Shown: in pieces, positions 36,096-48,359 of the stretch
Numbering within the stretch: the stretch's first letter is position 1
Layout of the letters: each line of letters begins with the position of its first letter
Assembly (NCBI RefSeq): GCF_003255815.1
Contig: NC_037674.1
Location: 699,719 to 763,718 of the forward strand
Reading direction: 5' to 3'
DNA: 64,000 bases
Source: Theropithecus gelada
Taxonomy: Eukaryota > Chordata > Mammalia > Primates > Cercopithecidae
The notes under the pieces: model-generated
What the model saw: only the letters and a program-made list of their open reading frames with translations
What the model was told of the DNA's origin: nothing
The model's database searches: none
Program-made: the position numbers and the translations under genes

Positions 36096-36396
36096 TTTTA
36101 TTTTTTTGAGACAGAGTTTAGCTCTTCTTGCCCAGGCTGGAGTGCAGTGGCACGATCTCGGCTCACCGCAGCCTCTGCCTCCTTTACCTCCTGGGTTCAA
36201 GCAATTCTCCTGCCTCAGCCTCCCAAGTAGCTGGGATTACAGGCAGGTGCCAACCTGCCTGACTGATTTTGTGTTTTTAGTAGAGACGGGGTTTCTCCAC
36301 GTTGGTCAGGCTGGTCTCAAACTCCCAACCTCAGGTGATCTGCCCGCCTTGGCCTCCCAAAGTACTGGGATTATAGGTGTGAGTCACCGTGCCCGC
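36096..36396 (-). mobile_element. Alu
   Basis: Reverse Alu from a T-rich tail to ccgtgcccgc. Flanks ctgcaggttttattttt and ctgcaggtcttattttt form a slightly diverged duplication. Confidence 0.9.
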
Positions 36397-36710
36397 CTGC
36401 AGGTCTTATTTTTACATTTTCTTTTTAAAAATTGTCCTCAGAATCATTCGACTGTGTCTGCTGTGATTCTTTACGCCCTAGACTGGCTGTGAGGTCAGCC
36501 TCCTTTGATACTAAAACTGCATTCTTCGTTGTGCAGCCCCTTTTCCCTAATTGGTGTAGGAGGAAGTCAGCCAGGAGGGTGGGCTGAGTCAGAAACATGG
36601 AAAAGGAGAGGCAAGTGGGAGCCACTAAAGGGGCTGAAACAGGCGGGAGGAGACCACCCCAGCAGGAGCAGCACAGACAGAAAAGCCTTCAAAGCCCATC
36701 TTCCCCAACC

Positions 36711-36767
36711 GCTGACCTCAAGCGATCCTTCCCCCTCGGCCTCCCAAAGTCCTCGGATTTCAGGCGT
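36711..36767 (-). mobile_element. Alu scrap
   Basis: Only the segment ctgacctcaagcgatccttc followed by ctcggcctcccaaagtcctc is left, a reverse Alu left-arm fragment. Confidence 0.8.
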
Positions 36768-37225
36768 GGAAGTGATCACTGATTGATGAAAATCAACGTT
36801 AAAGCAAGTGACATTTCTTTTACCATGTTTTTCTTTAGTTGATTGTAAGAGTTGTACAGGTTCAGTGCCCTCATCTTGGAAACAAAGAGATTCGGGAACG
36901 TAGAAGTGCACGTAAAGAGGAAAATAAAGAGGCTGACGGTCGCTGCCTTTGTCCGTGTGCTGATGTGGGGTTTTCATGAAGCATCCCGTGCGCAAGCTGT
37001 CCCACACACCTCCTCACACGCACTTCTTTCGTCATTCAGGCCATTATATGTATTTTTTTTGGGAAAAGATAGAGTGAGCGCCCTTTCCAGCCAACCAGTG
37101 AAGCCCACTGGCCCCCCATGACTAGTCCTACCAGGCCATGTCGCAGACGGCGTCCAGGGACGAAGTGCTGGGGCTGCTGCTCCACGTGACCGGGGAAGTA
37201 ATGAGTCTCTTCTTTTCTCTTTCAG

Positions 37226-37283
37226 ACAGATCTCACAGGAGGACAAAAATTGGGAGACCAATATCCAGGAACTCCAGAAAAAG
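37226..37283 (+). CDS. OCA2: OCA2 exon 17 (P protein residues 595-614)
   Basis: This short 58-bp coding exon sits between the acceptor cttttctctttcag and the donor gtacgc. It completes Arg595 and ends in phase 0 at Lys614. It encodes QISQEDKNWETNIQELQKK, a strongly hydrophilic continuation of the loop started in exon 16. Its size and phase match human c.1785-1842. Skipping this exon alone would shift the frame, because 58 is not a multiple of three. The pyrimidine tract is strong, which fits efficient recognition of so small an exon. Confidence 0.95.
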
Positions 37284-38261
37284 GTACGCAGCTTTCTTTT
37301 CTCAAGGATTTCTGATTCGCTTCTCCAAGAAGAGAGTGAGCAATGCCTTTCCTTTCCCTCACATGACTGAACGCCGTTTCTCTTTTTATTTCTGTGGTCC
37401 TACACGGGACATTGCAATTTCTGTGTTTGGGTGAATGGGGAGACATGTTTTCCGGAGACAGCAGGCTGATCTTGTCAGGACGTGGAAAGCGAGCGTCTTC
37501 GTGGGGCCTTTCCCTTTCCCTGCGCGTTGCGGGGCCTGCCCTCTGAGCGGGTGTCCCTGACCACCAGCCCTCTCCTGGCCCCGAAGGGCAGGCCCGAGTT
37601 CACACTTTGAGGGGATGGCGAGGCGTGCTGCGTGAAGTGGAGCAGCTTTAGGGACGGACATAGGATGCGTGAGTGTCCTGCCGACGGCTCTGACTTCTTG
37701 GGGCAGAGCTTTGGTTTTTTTTTTTTGGCTCTTTCTCAGCCCATTTATGAGCACAGAGGGCCCCTTCCCAGTCGAGAGAGCTCTGCGCGAGATCTGCTGG
37801 GAGTCATCTGCATCTCGGTGACGTTTCAGATCTGTGTGGTTTATCTTCTAGGGAGACACTGAACACCCGCTCTAATTGTGACGGGCACACTCTACATGCG
37901 AGTCAGGTGTTTCCTAACGGGGCTTCAGCACACCTCACGTCTCTCGTGTCTATTTTCCATAAAGATGTTGGATGCGATCTGATGAGGTGCCTCAGTGCCT
38001 TCACACTCTGTCCTATGTAGACGGTCAGGGTTAGAAAAGAAAGGTGTAGCTGTGATACTCTTGCGGGCCCCAAGTTCATACAGATGATGCCTGCTTTGCT
38101 AGACTGTGGTGTTTTAGTCGTGAGCTGGAGAAGAACCGTGCGCCTCTCTGTGCACCTGCACGAGGACTACGGTGAGATGAAGTGGAGAGGGAAGGCTTGG
38201 CGGCATCCCTGTATCACATGTAAGAATTCTTACAGAAGCGACCCTAGGGGTGTGTGTGTGT

Positions 38262-38633
38262 GTGCCGTGGAATACTACTCAGCCATAGAAAGGAATGAAA
38301 TAATGGCATTCACAGCAACCTGGATGAACTTGGAGACCAGTGGTGAAGTAACTCCGGAATGGAAAACCAAACATCGTATGTTCTCACTTATAAGTGGGAG
38401 CCAAGCTACGAGGACACAAAGGCATGAGAATGATATGATAGACTTTGGGTACTTGGTGGGAGGGTGGGAGTGGGGCGAGGGATAAAAGACTACACATTGG
38501 GTACTGCGTACACTGCTCAGGCGATGGGAGCACCAAAAATCTCAGAAATCACCACTAAAGAACTTATCCATATAATCAAACACCATCTGTCTTCCCAAAA
38601 CCTATTGAAATAAAAAAAAAAAAGAAAAAAGAA
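38262..38633 (+). mobile_element. L1 3' end, heavily truncated
   Basis: Plus-strand L1 tail: tggaatactactcagccata, then gttctcacttataagtggga and an A-rich tail. Only the last ~370 bases of the element are present. Confidence 0.88.
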
Positions 38634-39316
38634 ATGACCTCAGGTATCTAGAAGGAGCGAATGTGAATGCCGCCCGTAAACTCTCCACTTCCATGAGCTG
38701 CAGGATGCTGGAATGCTCGTGGACCTGCCCGCTCCTCCACCTCCGATCTTCGCACTGGCCGTGGCAATGGCCGCTTTCTGTGGTTGCTGCGACTCTAGGG
38801 AAGGTTTGCAGTGCCTCCCTTCACGCCTGGTGAGAACCCACATCACTCTCCTCTGAGCATTTCAAATCCTTTTCCTGCCATGCTCCTGTGGTCCTGATTG
38901 TTCAGCACAGAATCATGCCGGAAAATCAGCCTTCCCCAGAGGGCTGACGGGGAGGATGAGAAGGGGCTGGCCGAGCCATGAGCCTTTGCAGTGGGCAGAG
39001 AGGGGCAGATGCTCACCGGTGGCCTCACTGCACATGGTGGAGGGGCTGTGTCAGAGCTGTTGTGACACGGGGGGGCTTGCATGTGTTTTTGATGGCAGCA
39101 GCATTACCTATGTGACCAGAGGAAGCAAGAGGGAAAATCTCTCTGTAGTTCTAGCTCTACCTCTGTGTGTCTATATCTACATGTCTGTATCTGTCCAAAT
39201 CCAGATAGCTGTAGATTGCTGTGATGACAGATGTCTAGATCCACCTGCATCTACAAAGCTACAGATGTCAACATCCGTCGTCATTGCTGTCTGCGTCTAT
39301 CCACCTAGACAGACTA

Positions 39317-39412
39317 GACAGATGGGTGGACAGGTGTGCTGGTGGGTAGACAGATGGGCGGACAGGTGTGCTGGTGGGTAGACAGATAGGTGGACAGGTG
39401 TGCTGGTGGGAC
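39317..39412 (+). repeat. 32-bp minisatellite, 3 copies
   Basis: Units start at 39317, 39349 and 39381; each reads gacagatgggtggacaggtg followed by tgctggtgggta, with one or two substitutions. The preceding 39150-39300 is degenerate CTA/GATA-like low-complexity sequence. Confidence 0.9.
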
Positions 39413-39438
39413 CAGACTCAAGAAAGGATCTGATGCTT

Positions 39439-39724
39439 GCCAGGCATGGTGGCTCACACCTGTAATCCCAGCGCTTTGGGAGGCAGAGGTGGGAGCATTG
39501 CTTGAGCCCAGGAGTTCAAGACCAGCCTGGGCAACATGGTGAAACCCAGTCTCTACTAAAAATACAAAAACTAGCTGGGCATGGTGGTGCACACCTGTAG
39601 TCCCAGCTACTTGGGAGGCAGGCTGAGGTAGGAGGATCACCTGAGCCTGGGAGGCGGAGGTTGCGTTGAGCCGAGACTGTGCCACTGCACTCCAGCCTGG
39701 GTGACAGAGCGAGACTCTGTCTCC
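39439..39724 (+). mobile_element. Alu without A tail
   Basis: Plus-strand dimeric Alu that stops at gagactctgtctcc and passes directly into unique sequence with no A-rich tail. Confidence 0.88.
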
Positions 39725-40417
39725 ACGGAGACCTGGTTGACAGGGCAGGCCAACCAGGCGCCCATCTGCATGCTTCCCTGCCCTGGCCCCCTGCAGCCGT
39801 GGCCTGTGGGGCACAGTACCCTTGAGGCCTCACAGGGAGAGCCCTGTCTTGTGCCGACTCCCAGGTTGATGGAGGCCTTGCAGAGGATAAGATGCCTCAG
39901 GGCCTGCCCTTCCCCTGTGACTGGGCGGATTCCCGTGGGTGTCATCCCAGCGCTAAGAGTGCACCGCCTGCGTTCCAAGGGCCTCGTGCGTGTCATGTCA
40001 AGAGCATGGCCAGAGCCTTATCTGGGAGTCACAGTTCCGTAAGAAGGCTCAGCCTCATTGCCCTGCCTGTATGCTTGGCATGGTAGGGAAAGGAACAGTG
40101 AAGACGGCGCTGCCACCACAGGTGCCTGTAGAAATGCCCCGTCATCCTCTGATACCTGCTGGCCAGGTGTTTCGTAACAGGGCTGTACTACGCTTGACAT
40201 CTGCTGTGTTTATCTTTCATAAAGATTTTGAATGCAGTAATACTGAATCTGTACGGTTTTCCTTGTAACACAGTACTTTGTCATTTTCTTTCAAGTTTGA
40301 GAGGTCACATTTTTCATCATCGTGCAATCTGTCATGATTCCAGTTGCGTAGGTTATGATGCGCTGCAGGAGTCAGAGGGTTGTGCAGAGACAATGAGCTG
40401 TGGTTTCTCTCTTACAG

Positions 40418-40526
40418 CATAGGATATCCGACGGGATCCTGCTCGCCAAATGCCTGACCGTGTTGGGATTTGTTATCTTCATGTTTTTCCTCAATTCGTT
40501 TGTCCCTGGCATTCATCTTGATCTTG
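40418..40526 (+). CDS. OCA2: OCA2 exon 18 (P protein residues 615-651)
   Basis: This 109-bp coding exon lies between the acceptor tttctctcttacag and the donor gtgagt. It begins in phase 0 (CAT, His615) and ends one base into Gly651. It encodes HRISDGILLAKCLTVLGFVI followed by FMFFLNSFVPGIHLDL. The hydrophobic block from about residue 621 to 643 is a clear membrane span that returns the chain to the membrane after the hydrophilic loop of exons 16-17. Its length matches human c.1843-1951. Exon 19, which should begin by completing Gly651 and read WIAILGAIW, was not found in the remaining 23.5 kb, so intron 18 runs past the window end. Confidence 0.96.
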
Positions 40527-42630
40527 GTGAGTCTAATTTAGCTTTTGTTCATAGGCTTTGTCACGTTCTGGATGGGAAGGTTTCAGAGTCTGTTCCCAGA
40601 CACTGACTTCACCCACGGGCAGCTGGGCTGGTGGGAGGCCAGAGAGGTTTGAGATGGAGGGTGGGCAGCCCGCCCTGGGAAGAAGGCGCCTTTCCTTTTG
40701 GTTTCCTGGGCAGGAGGGAGGGAGAGAGAGATGCGTCTCCAGCCCCTTAGACTCTGTGCCATGGGTCCTCGGCCCCTCCAGGGATGCCCATGAGGAGGAA
40801 TGTAGAGTGGGCACTGTCCTGTCTATTGTAGTTAATAACCACATCTGTACATGGTTCCCAGAAGAGACAGGAGCCACATGGGCAAGGCCAGCGCTGCCCT
40901 CTGTGCCGCCTGCCGTGCCAGTTAGGTGACGGCCTGTTCAGGAATTCGGGAGAGCCCTGGCGAATGGTCAGCGCTCTGCAGGGCCCACTTGCCTTGTCTG
41001 AGGGTGCATCTGGCCCATGAAACTGTTCTCCCACCAGCCACTGTTGGTTTCTCTTCTCCCACTTTCACCACACCCATGGCTCTCAGACCTCTCCACTTTC
41101 TCTAGCCTGTGTCATGGCCAGGACCTGTCCCCACCTGAGATGTGGCTCCCTCAGGGGAGCTCACCACAGAGCTTGTCAACCCCTGGCCTCCTCCACCCTC
41201 CATAAACGTTCTCCATTCTCCTAGGCGTTTGTCAATTTCACAGTCATCTCCATTGGTGTCCTTATTGAAAACAAAACAAAACCCACCCACATGAAAGTGT
41301 AGGTTTATAAGAAGCATAAATTTGAGGTGGGGTCATAGTCTTTTCTTTTACCAAAGCTTTACCCATAGTTTTCCTTCAAAAGTGAGTTCTGCTAAGATGG
41401 TTAAAATATCCAACTTTTATCTTATTTTGTATAAAACCTTGATTCACTGTGAAATTTGAGGAGTGCAGCTGCCGTAGAAAGCGAAGCCTCTTAATTGTGT
41501 AAAATAGATGGATAATGCTGCAAGCTTCAGTGATCCGCATCACATCATTGCTTCTGGGGTTCCTGGAAACCATCAGAAATTCATGGGCCAGAAGTTGATT
41601 TTCCTTTTCTCTTATGTAAAAAAGCCACATTTCTAGATTCTCACACAACACATGATGTATGTGCTTTTGACTGGAGGTCCAGCTTTATGTTATGTATTCA
41701 CAGCCCCTCAATTTCTTTCCCTTGATAATTTCAAATCCGACTTGCCAGGTGTCCTGGGCTTGGTTCAGGCTGGCAGGTATTATATATCCACACCTGAGAG
41801 CCGGTCTGCTTAGAATCCTGATGAGGTAATGATCCAAAGCTGGAGTGGTAACGGTACTGTGAATTTCAATTGTATTTGGTGGACTACATCTAGAAATTGC
41901 TGCAGTGTAATTATTTTTCATTACACCTCAGGCCGAATGTAATTTTAACATTAGAAACCTAATGACTAAAAGAATGTTAGGTAGTCACCACTGGTAATTA
42001 AACACATTTAAAAAACTAGTGTTTTGTGGGCAGAGAGGTTCCATTAGGTGTTCACAGATAATTTTGCTCCTTATTTGAGAGTCTACTTTAGAAGAACATA
42101 GGAGGCATTTTAAAAACTAAAAAGATACAAGAGCTTGCATTCAATTTTATTAACATTTGGCAACAGTCCTTGTATAAAAAACAATACTTTAATACTTAAA
42201 GTCACATCTTTAACTATATGGACTTTAAAAATCTTGGTTACTATGAAACTTTTAGCCAGGAAGTCTACATTGTTTTACAAAATGTCTCATCTCCTTTTGT
42301 GTGGTTGTTACATCTGTGGATGATGGTCGTGTTTATTTTCTGCTTTTAAATCCTGTTTTGTTTTTAGTTGGGGTTTGCGTTCAGGTGATTTTATCTGGGG
42401 ATCCAGATATTTGCATATTCATCAAGATAAGTTAGGTTGGCCAGGAGAAGAGTTTGATTGGCATATATTTTAATGGAATACAGTTTCCTTAGAGTGATAA
42501 GAACTTTTCTGATAGAACAGGGGGCAAAATGGACACAAGATCTTCCCAGGGCTTCAGCCAGTAGCAACGTGATGATTTATCTTTGGCAAAGTTCTGTTTT
42601 CTTTTTAATTTTTTTACATGTAACAGTGTT

Positions 42631-42931
42631 TTTTTTAAAAAATATTTTTGAGACAGAGTCTCACTCTGTTGCTCAGGCTGGAGTGCAGTGGTGCAATCTC
42701 AGTTCAGTGCAGGCTCTGCCTCCTGGGCTCAAGCAATTCTCGTGCCTCAGCCTCCAAAGTAGCTGGGATTACGGGAATGCGCCACCACTGCCGGCTAATT
42801 TTTGTAGTTTTAGTAGAGCTGGAGTTTCACTATGTTGGCCAGACGGATCTCAAACTGCTGACCTCAGGTGATCCTCCCACCTCAGCCTCCCAAAGTGCTG
42901 GGATTATAGGCAGGAGCCACTACGCCCAGCC
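42631..42931 (-). mobile_element. Alu
   Basis: Reverse Alu from a decayed T-rich tail (tttttttaaaaaatattttt) to tacgcccagc. Confidence 0.88.
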
Positions 42932-42979
42932 AGGAGTTCTATTTTCAGTGTGTCCTGCTGTGTAAGTTGAGCCTTGTTC

Positions 42980-43165
42980 AATGTGATGTCATATAACATG
43001 AAGTGACGTCATATCACACGATGTGCATGATGTAACACGACATCATCTAATACAGTGCACACACTGTCCACTACGTGACATTATAACACAATGTAATTGC
43101 ATATAACACAGGGTGCTGTCATGAAAAAATAACGCGTTATGAAACAAAATGTGACATCAGATAAC
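42980..43165 (+). repeat. Degenerate ~20-25-bp repeat with a CRE
   Basis: Loosely repeated ATGTGACATCAT and ATAACAC-type words (gatgtcatataacatg, gtgacgtcatatcacac, gacatcatctaatac, gacattataacac, gtgacatcagataac). One copy contains the palindrome TGACGTCA at 43004-43011, the full consensus cAMP-response element. Function is not shown by sequence alone. Confidence 0.6.
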
Positions 43166-43566
43166 ATTCCTTCATTTAGGAATCCTAAACTAGACACAGC
43201 ATTGACTCTTTCTCTTTGTTTTTTTTTTTTTTTTTTTTTTAATTATCATAGAGCAAAACTGACTTTTCCTTTGGATGTAGCTTTCTATGGATTTTAACAC
43301 ATAAGTAGATTTATGTAACTGCCGCTGCAGTCAGAGTACAGGACAGCTCCGTTACAGACCTTTCTCAGCTGTTCTTTCGTGGCCACCCTCCCCCGGTCCT
43401 GGCAAGGACTGATCTTGTCTCCATCCCTATGGTCTTGTGTTTTTGGGGCTGTCGTATACACAGAATCAGATCGTACGCCACCATTCGAGACTGGCTTGTC
43501 TCACACAGCGTTAATGCCTCTGTGGTGCACCCAAGTTGCTCTGTGCATCAGTAGTTCATTGCATTT

Positions 43567-43879
43567 GGCTGGGCGTGGTGGCTCACGCCTGTAATCCCAG
43601 CACTTTGAAAGGCCAAGGAGGGTGGACTGCTTGAGCCCAGGAGTTCGAGACCAGCCTGGGCAACATGGCAAAATCCTGTCTCTACAAAAAATACAAAAAT
43701 TAGCTGGGCGTGATAGTGTGCGCCTGTAGTCCCAGCTACTTGGGAGGCTGAGGCAGGAGGATTGCTGGAGCCTGGGAGGTGGAGGTTGCAGTGAGCTGAG
43801 ATCGCACCACTGCACTCCAGCCTCAGTGACAGAGCCAGACCCTATTTCAGAAAAACAAAAACAAAAACAAACCCAAAAA
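43567..43879 (+). mobile_element. Alu
   Basis: Plus-strand dimeric Alu with an (AAAAAC)n tail. Confidence 0.9.
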
Positions 43880-45059
43880 GCTACTCCAGACACTTCTGAG
43901 TACACGGTTTTCTGTGGACTTCGGTTTTTATTCTCTGGGTGGATTTCCTTCTCTTGAGTGGCGCTGCTGTGTCATACGGTGGGTGTGGATTTTATTTTAA
44001 AAGAAACTGCCACCCCCTTTTCTAGTGAGGCCAACCGCTTTGCGTTCCCACAGCATGTATGGGAGTTCCGGCTGCCTCGCACCCTGACTAGCACATGGAA
44101 CAGTGAGAACCCCCCTGGAGTTCCACAGCACCTTCTGCAAACCGTAAATACATTCTCCTGATTTCTTTCCTCTTCTGTCTTCTGACCTCCCCCTTCCCAG
44201 CTAGACTCAAGGACCTGGTCCGTGTGCCTGCATTTCCCCTTCCTGGTGCCTGGTGCTAATGCCTGGTTCATTAATAGAAGCAAGGTGTAGGTTTAAAGGA
44301 TGCACGAACAAACTTATTGTTACTGCTCGCAGATTCCAACTTAACTATTGTAGGAATTTACTATGTGGCTGACCCAGTCAGGGGCATAGCCTGAGGCAAA
44401 GGCTCACATGTGTGTTCTTCATGCAGGAGCTTCATCCCAGGGAAGAAGAGTGAGGGATGGGGGCCGGGCAGTGAGGAGAGCGAGCGCAGGCACCACTGCC
44501 CCAGCGTGCTGGCCTTTGTGACAGGCCACTGGAGCTCCATCCTGCAGGGCTGTCTGAGTGGAGGTACCAAGTGCATCTCAGGGCTGTCTGTGGGGTTGAG
44601 TAGAGCAGGAAGGAATGTTTACTGGCTGATGCGCGTGGCCCATTGGTCTCAGCTCCTTCCTGTGGGATTCCAGAGTGCATGTGTCCAGCTGCATGTGCCG
44701 AGGCCATGCGACCACACCCACAGGGCGGCCCGGGCGGAGAAGGCATCAGGGCATGGGCTCCAGGGCAGGCCTTCCGGGTGCATCTGTGTGAGGGTGGTCG
44801 GGCCACATGGAGCTGGCTGTGGTGACAGACAGGAGAGCCCTGAGGGACCCAGGGGTGTGCAAGAGGTGGCACAATGGCAAAGAAGGGTGAGCAAGGGCCA
44901 GGGTCACAGTTCACACCCATCCGGCAAAGAGGTGGCTTCCGACGTGCAGGGGCCATCACCTCACAGCACAGCAGGACCGAGCCCAGCCTGGGCGCCGGCT
45001 CCGCAGAGGTCTGCAGTCCCTGCGTGAGGCCCTTGGTGCCAGATGGGTTTCATGGGGGC

Positions 45060-45640
45060 CAAGGGAGAGTTTTCCCCTTGGGGCCTCTTGAGTTTCGCTG
45101 AAAAAACAACTAACAGCAGGCAGAGTAATAGGAGAAAAGGCGCACACATTTATTTAACGTGCGTGCACAAGAATCTTCAGAATGAAGGCCCAGAGATACA
45201 GGAGACACTGACCAGGTTAATATTTAGGTTCAACCAAGTGTGGAGAGCCGGGTAGAAATGGGATTGGAGAAAAAGGGGTATGACTGGGTGCTGACAGACT
45301 GCGTGGGAACCCCAGCAGGGCCTGTCTGCCCAGAATCTTCCTGGCCTGTCGGAGCAGCACTCCTTCCTTCTGGGTGTGGGGCAGGCCCCTCTCTGGAATG
45401 GGGTCGTAGGACCTACGGTCAAACAAGGCAGGCCAGACCGTTTCTTCGTGGCCGGTTTTCACACAGAAAGGCGGGGGGATACAATGAGAATAACACTTTG
45501 GGGTTTATGGCTGGCTTTGGAGAAAAGAGTTCTGGTTTCTATGACCTGCCTTGGGAAAGAGGGATTCTAGTTTCCTTGGCAGCCTCGGGGGAGAATGGGA
45601 CTGAGAGATGGGCAGGCAGGAGGAGGGCAGAGAAAACTTC
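45060..45640 (-). mobile_element. LTR-like repeat (ERV1-type?), reverse
   Basis: On the minus strand this reads as an LTR-type 3' portion, with AATAAA close to 45150 followed by a TTTTCTCCTATTACTCTGCC-like U5. It directly abuts the next LTR-like unit. I recognise the sequence as interspersed repeat but cannot name the family. Confidence 0.45.
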
Positions 45641-45645
45641 CTTCT

Positions 45646-46116
45646 GATGAAACAAAAACTTCAGCTGAATTAAATTTAAAGGAGTTTAATTGAACAATGA
45701 ATGATGCGCAAATCGGACAGCCCCCAGAATCACAGCAGATTTATTGTGGAAACTGCTCATCAAGGCTCTAATGAGACTAACAAGTCTAAGAGACTCCAGG
45801 GGTGCCTTTGGTCAGAACAAACTTATAGACAAAAAAGGTAAAATGACGTACGGGAGTCAGAAGTGAGGTACAGAAACAGTGAGATTGGTTACAGCCCGGC
45901 GGTTGCCTGATTTGAACACAGTTTGAACATTCAGCAGCCTATGAGTGGTTGAAGTATGGCCGTGGGGATTGGCCGACACTCGGCCATTGTTAGAGATGCA
46001 TACTGTTAAGTTAGGCTTTCACTTTGTCTAACTGTTAAGCTAGGTTACAGTTCATCCACAAGGACTCAAATACAGAAGCCCAGAGTCCTTCTCAGGCCAT
46101 CGTTAACTTGCTTTAA
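45646..46116 (-). mobile_element. LTR-like repeat (ERV1-type?), reverse
   Basis: The plus-strand text gaaacaaaaacttcagctga and ggagtttaattgaacaatga, ending caaggactcaaatacagaag ... gctttaac, matches the reverse complement of a common ERV1-type LTR. About 470 bp, non-coding. A 23-bp segment at 45748-45770 recurs inverted at 46508-46530. Confidence 0.5.
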
Positions 46117-47423
46117 CGCTTCCGAGGCCTTCATTTTGGGGTATTGCTTTCTGAGCCCCAGAAGTTTCAAAATTCAGATTTTTTTGTGGTTTTAGAAAGA
46201 TAATTCAGTGAACATACTGAATTGTGGATATGATGTAACACACTCTGAGAGGTTCAGGGCCGCACCCTGTCATCTGAGCATGATTTCTGCAGCGAAACAC
46301 AATTATTTACACAAAATGGCACAAATAAAGACTGCAAACAACCTCATTCCTATTCAAGTCAGGTGTTTTTGAATTTTTTACATCAAAACATATAGAAAAA
46401 GTTTGCTTTTCTGAAATTAGGGTTTCAAGATTGTGGATAACTGATTATGAACCTATGAAAAGAATCAGCGAGGCAGGCTTGAAAATGTTATCTTTGGCCT
46501 TAAAATTTAGAGCCTTGATGAGCAGTTTCCTAGGCCTCCTCCTTTGATAATTAGTTCAGAATGTACCCCAGATTCTCTCATGATGTGTTTGATTAGATTT
46601 CAGTTCTGGAAAATTTTCCGTCATTATTCCCCTGATTATGGTTTTGAAATTGCTGGTCTTCTCCGTGTCCCTTGGTGTCCCTCTGGTGGAGCAGTTTTAT
46701 TGTTGTCTTTGTGAAAGTATTTTTAGCTACAAATAAAGCAATCTGTTGGCTCTGTCTTAAGCAAAATAGAGGATTATTAGAATAATAACAGGCCGACAGG
46801 CTCCAAGGACACGGGGCCCCTCAGGGGCAGGCTCAGGAAGGAGGAAGGGTCCAGATGGAGGGCGCCCACCGCCCCGGCCTCTGCAGTGCTCTGCCCTCAG
46901 CCCCTCGCTTCTCTGCGACCGGTTAGTGCATCTTTTTTCTGCTCATGACAGAATAGTGGTTGCCTCACCAGTTTCCCAGTTTATAGGACCTCGATTTCAG
47001 CCACACCCAGAGAAGAGGCTATTTTGAATACCCAATTCCCAGGTGAAGAGGAGTCTGCTTGGCCTGGTTGGTTTCTTTCGTCTCCTGGCACAGGAAATTC
47101 TGAGCAGGCGGGCAGGAACAAGTGGTGAGACGTGGCCCGGGGTGGCTGAGGCATACTTCTTAGAGGAGGTCGCTATGAGCTGGACAGACATTCCCGAGGC
47201 TTCCTGATATGTATTCTATGCACTCTAGTTACTAGTAAGATTCATGTCAGCTAAGCCATTCATATATCCATCCTCTCATTCATGCGTTTGTATGACACAT
47301 GCAGGCAGTGGCCTCGGGGTTGGTTGGGGCTCGTGTGGTGAACATAAAAACCACATTGCTGCTCTCCTAGGTCGTCTTCTCTAGAGGGGAGATGGATCTG
47401 TATTTATTCTACCAGGGACTCAC

Positions 47424-48159
47424 GTAACTGTCCAGAGGGTTCCTCTTGCCCGCCGCCCAAGTAGACCAGATTTATGGAGGCAGAGTTACTGCAGTAGGGA
47501 CGGAGTTTTACCCATGTAGAGCTGGCTAAATGGAAGACTGGAGTTGTGTTATTACTGAAATCAGCCTCTCTGATTCGGAGGCTCGGGTTTTTCAAGGACA
47601 ATTTTGGGGAAGAATGGCAGGGAGGGTGGCTAGGCAATAGGCACCTGCTGCCAATTGGTCGAGGGTGTAAATCACAGGGGTGTGGGAAATGGTTCTTCTG
47701 CACGGAGAATCACTTCTGGGTAAGCCGCAGGAGCAGCTGGCCAGTCCAGATGGAGCCATCAGTCTCAGACATGCAGAAACCCTGAAAAGGTATCTCAAAA
47801 GGCCAGTCTTAGGCTCTACGATAGAGATGCTATCTGCAGGGGTAACTGGGGAAGTTGTATATCTTGTGACCTCCTGAATAATGGCTGGTAATCTTCTACG
47901 TCTACACTTTAGCAGAATTCAGTGTCTCCTATCCTCCTATCCTGGTGTTCTTTGATTAGCTTTACAAATGCAATTGAGTTTTGGGGAAGGGCTGATATCA
48001 TTTAAGCTATAAACTAAATGTCTGCCAAAGTTAGCTTGCCTTAAGCCCAAGAATAATTAAGGGCAGCTTGAAGGCTAAAGGCAAGAGGGGGGTTGGATAG
48101 ATCAGATCTCCCTCACTGTCATAATTTTCTCACTGAAACGATTTCTGCAAAGGTGGTTT
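47424..48159 (-). mobile_element. LTR-like repeat, reverse, ~735 bp
   Basis: The minus strand runs from tgaaaccacctttgcagaaa to a CCATAAATCTGGTCTACTTG-type end, which has the layout of an ERV LTR (TG start, late poly(A)-like signal). No protein-coding remnant is seen and the family is unassigned. Confidence 0.5.
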
Positions 48160-48359
48160 CAGTCACATTAGGGGCAGCAAGGACCACACAGCTAATGTAG
48201 ACACCAAGACCTTCAGAGCTGTGATGCAGAGACAGGCCAAGGGTACCAAATGGGGAAGCCCAAAATGATAATTTCCATAGCCAAGGTGTCCATGAAAAGA
48301 GTGAAACTCTGTAAATTATTTGAAGAGATCTATCCTGAGACAAAAATGAGTGACCATGG

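Larger units (their letters stand above)
37284..40417 (+). other. OCA2: OCA2 intron 17
   Basis: Non-coding, 3.13 kb. It contains an L1 3' tail, a small 32-bp minisatellite and a tailless Alu. The stretches 37290-38250, 38640-39150 and 39730-40410 show nothing I can identify. Confidence 0.88.

Noticed and set aside
44410..45027. 205-codon + strand frame, with a 175-codon frame on the opposite strand
   Set aside because: Both strands are open at once in a GC-rich stretch. There is no recognisable domain, conserved motif or intron/exon structure.
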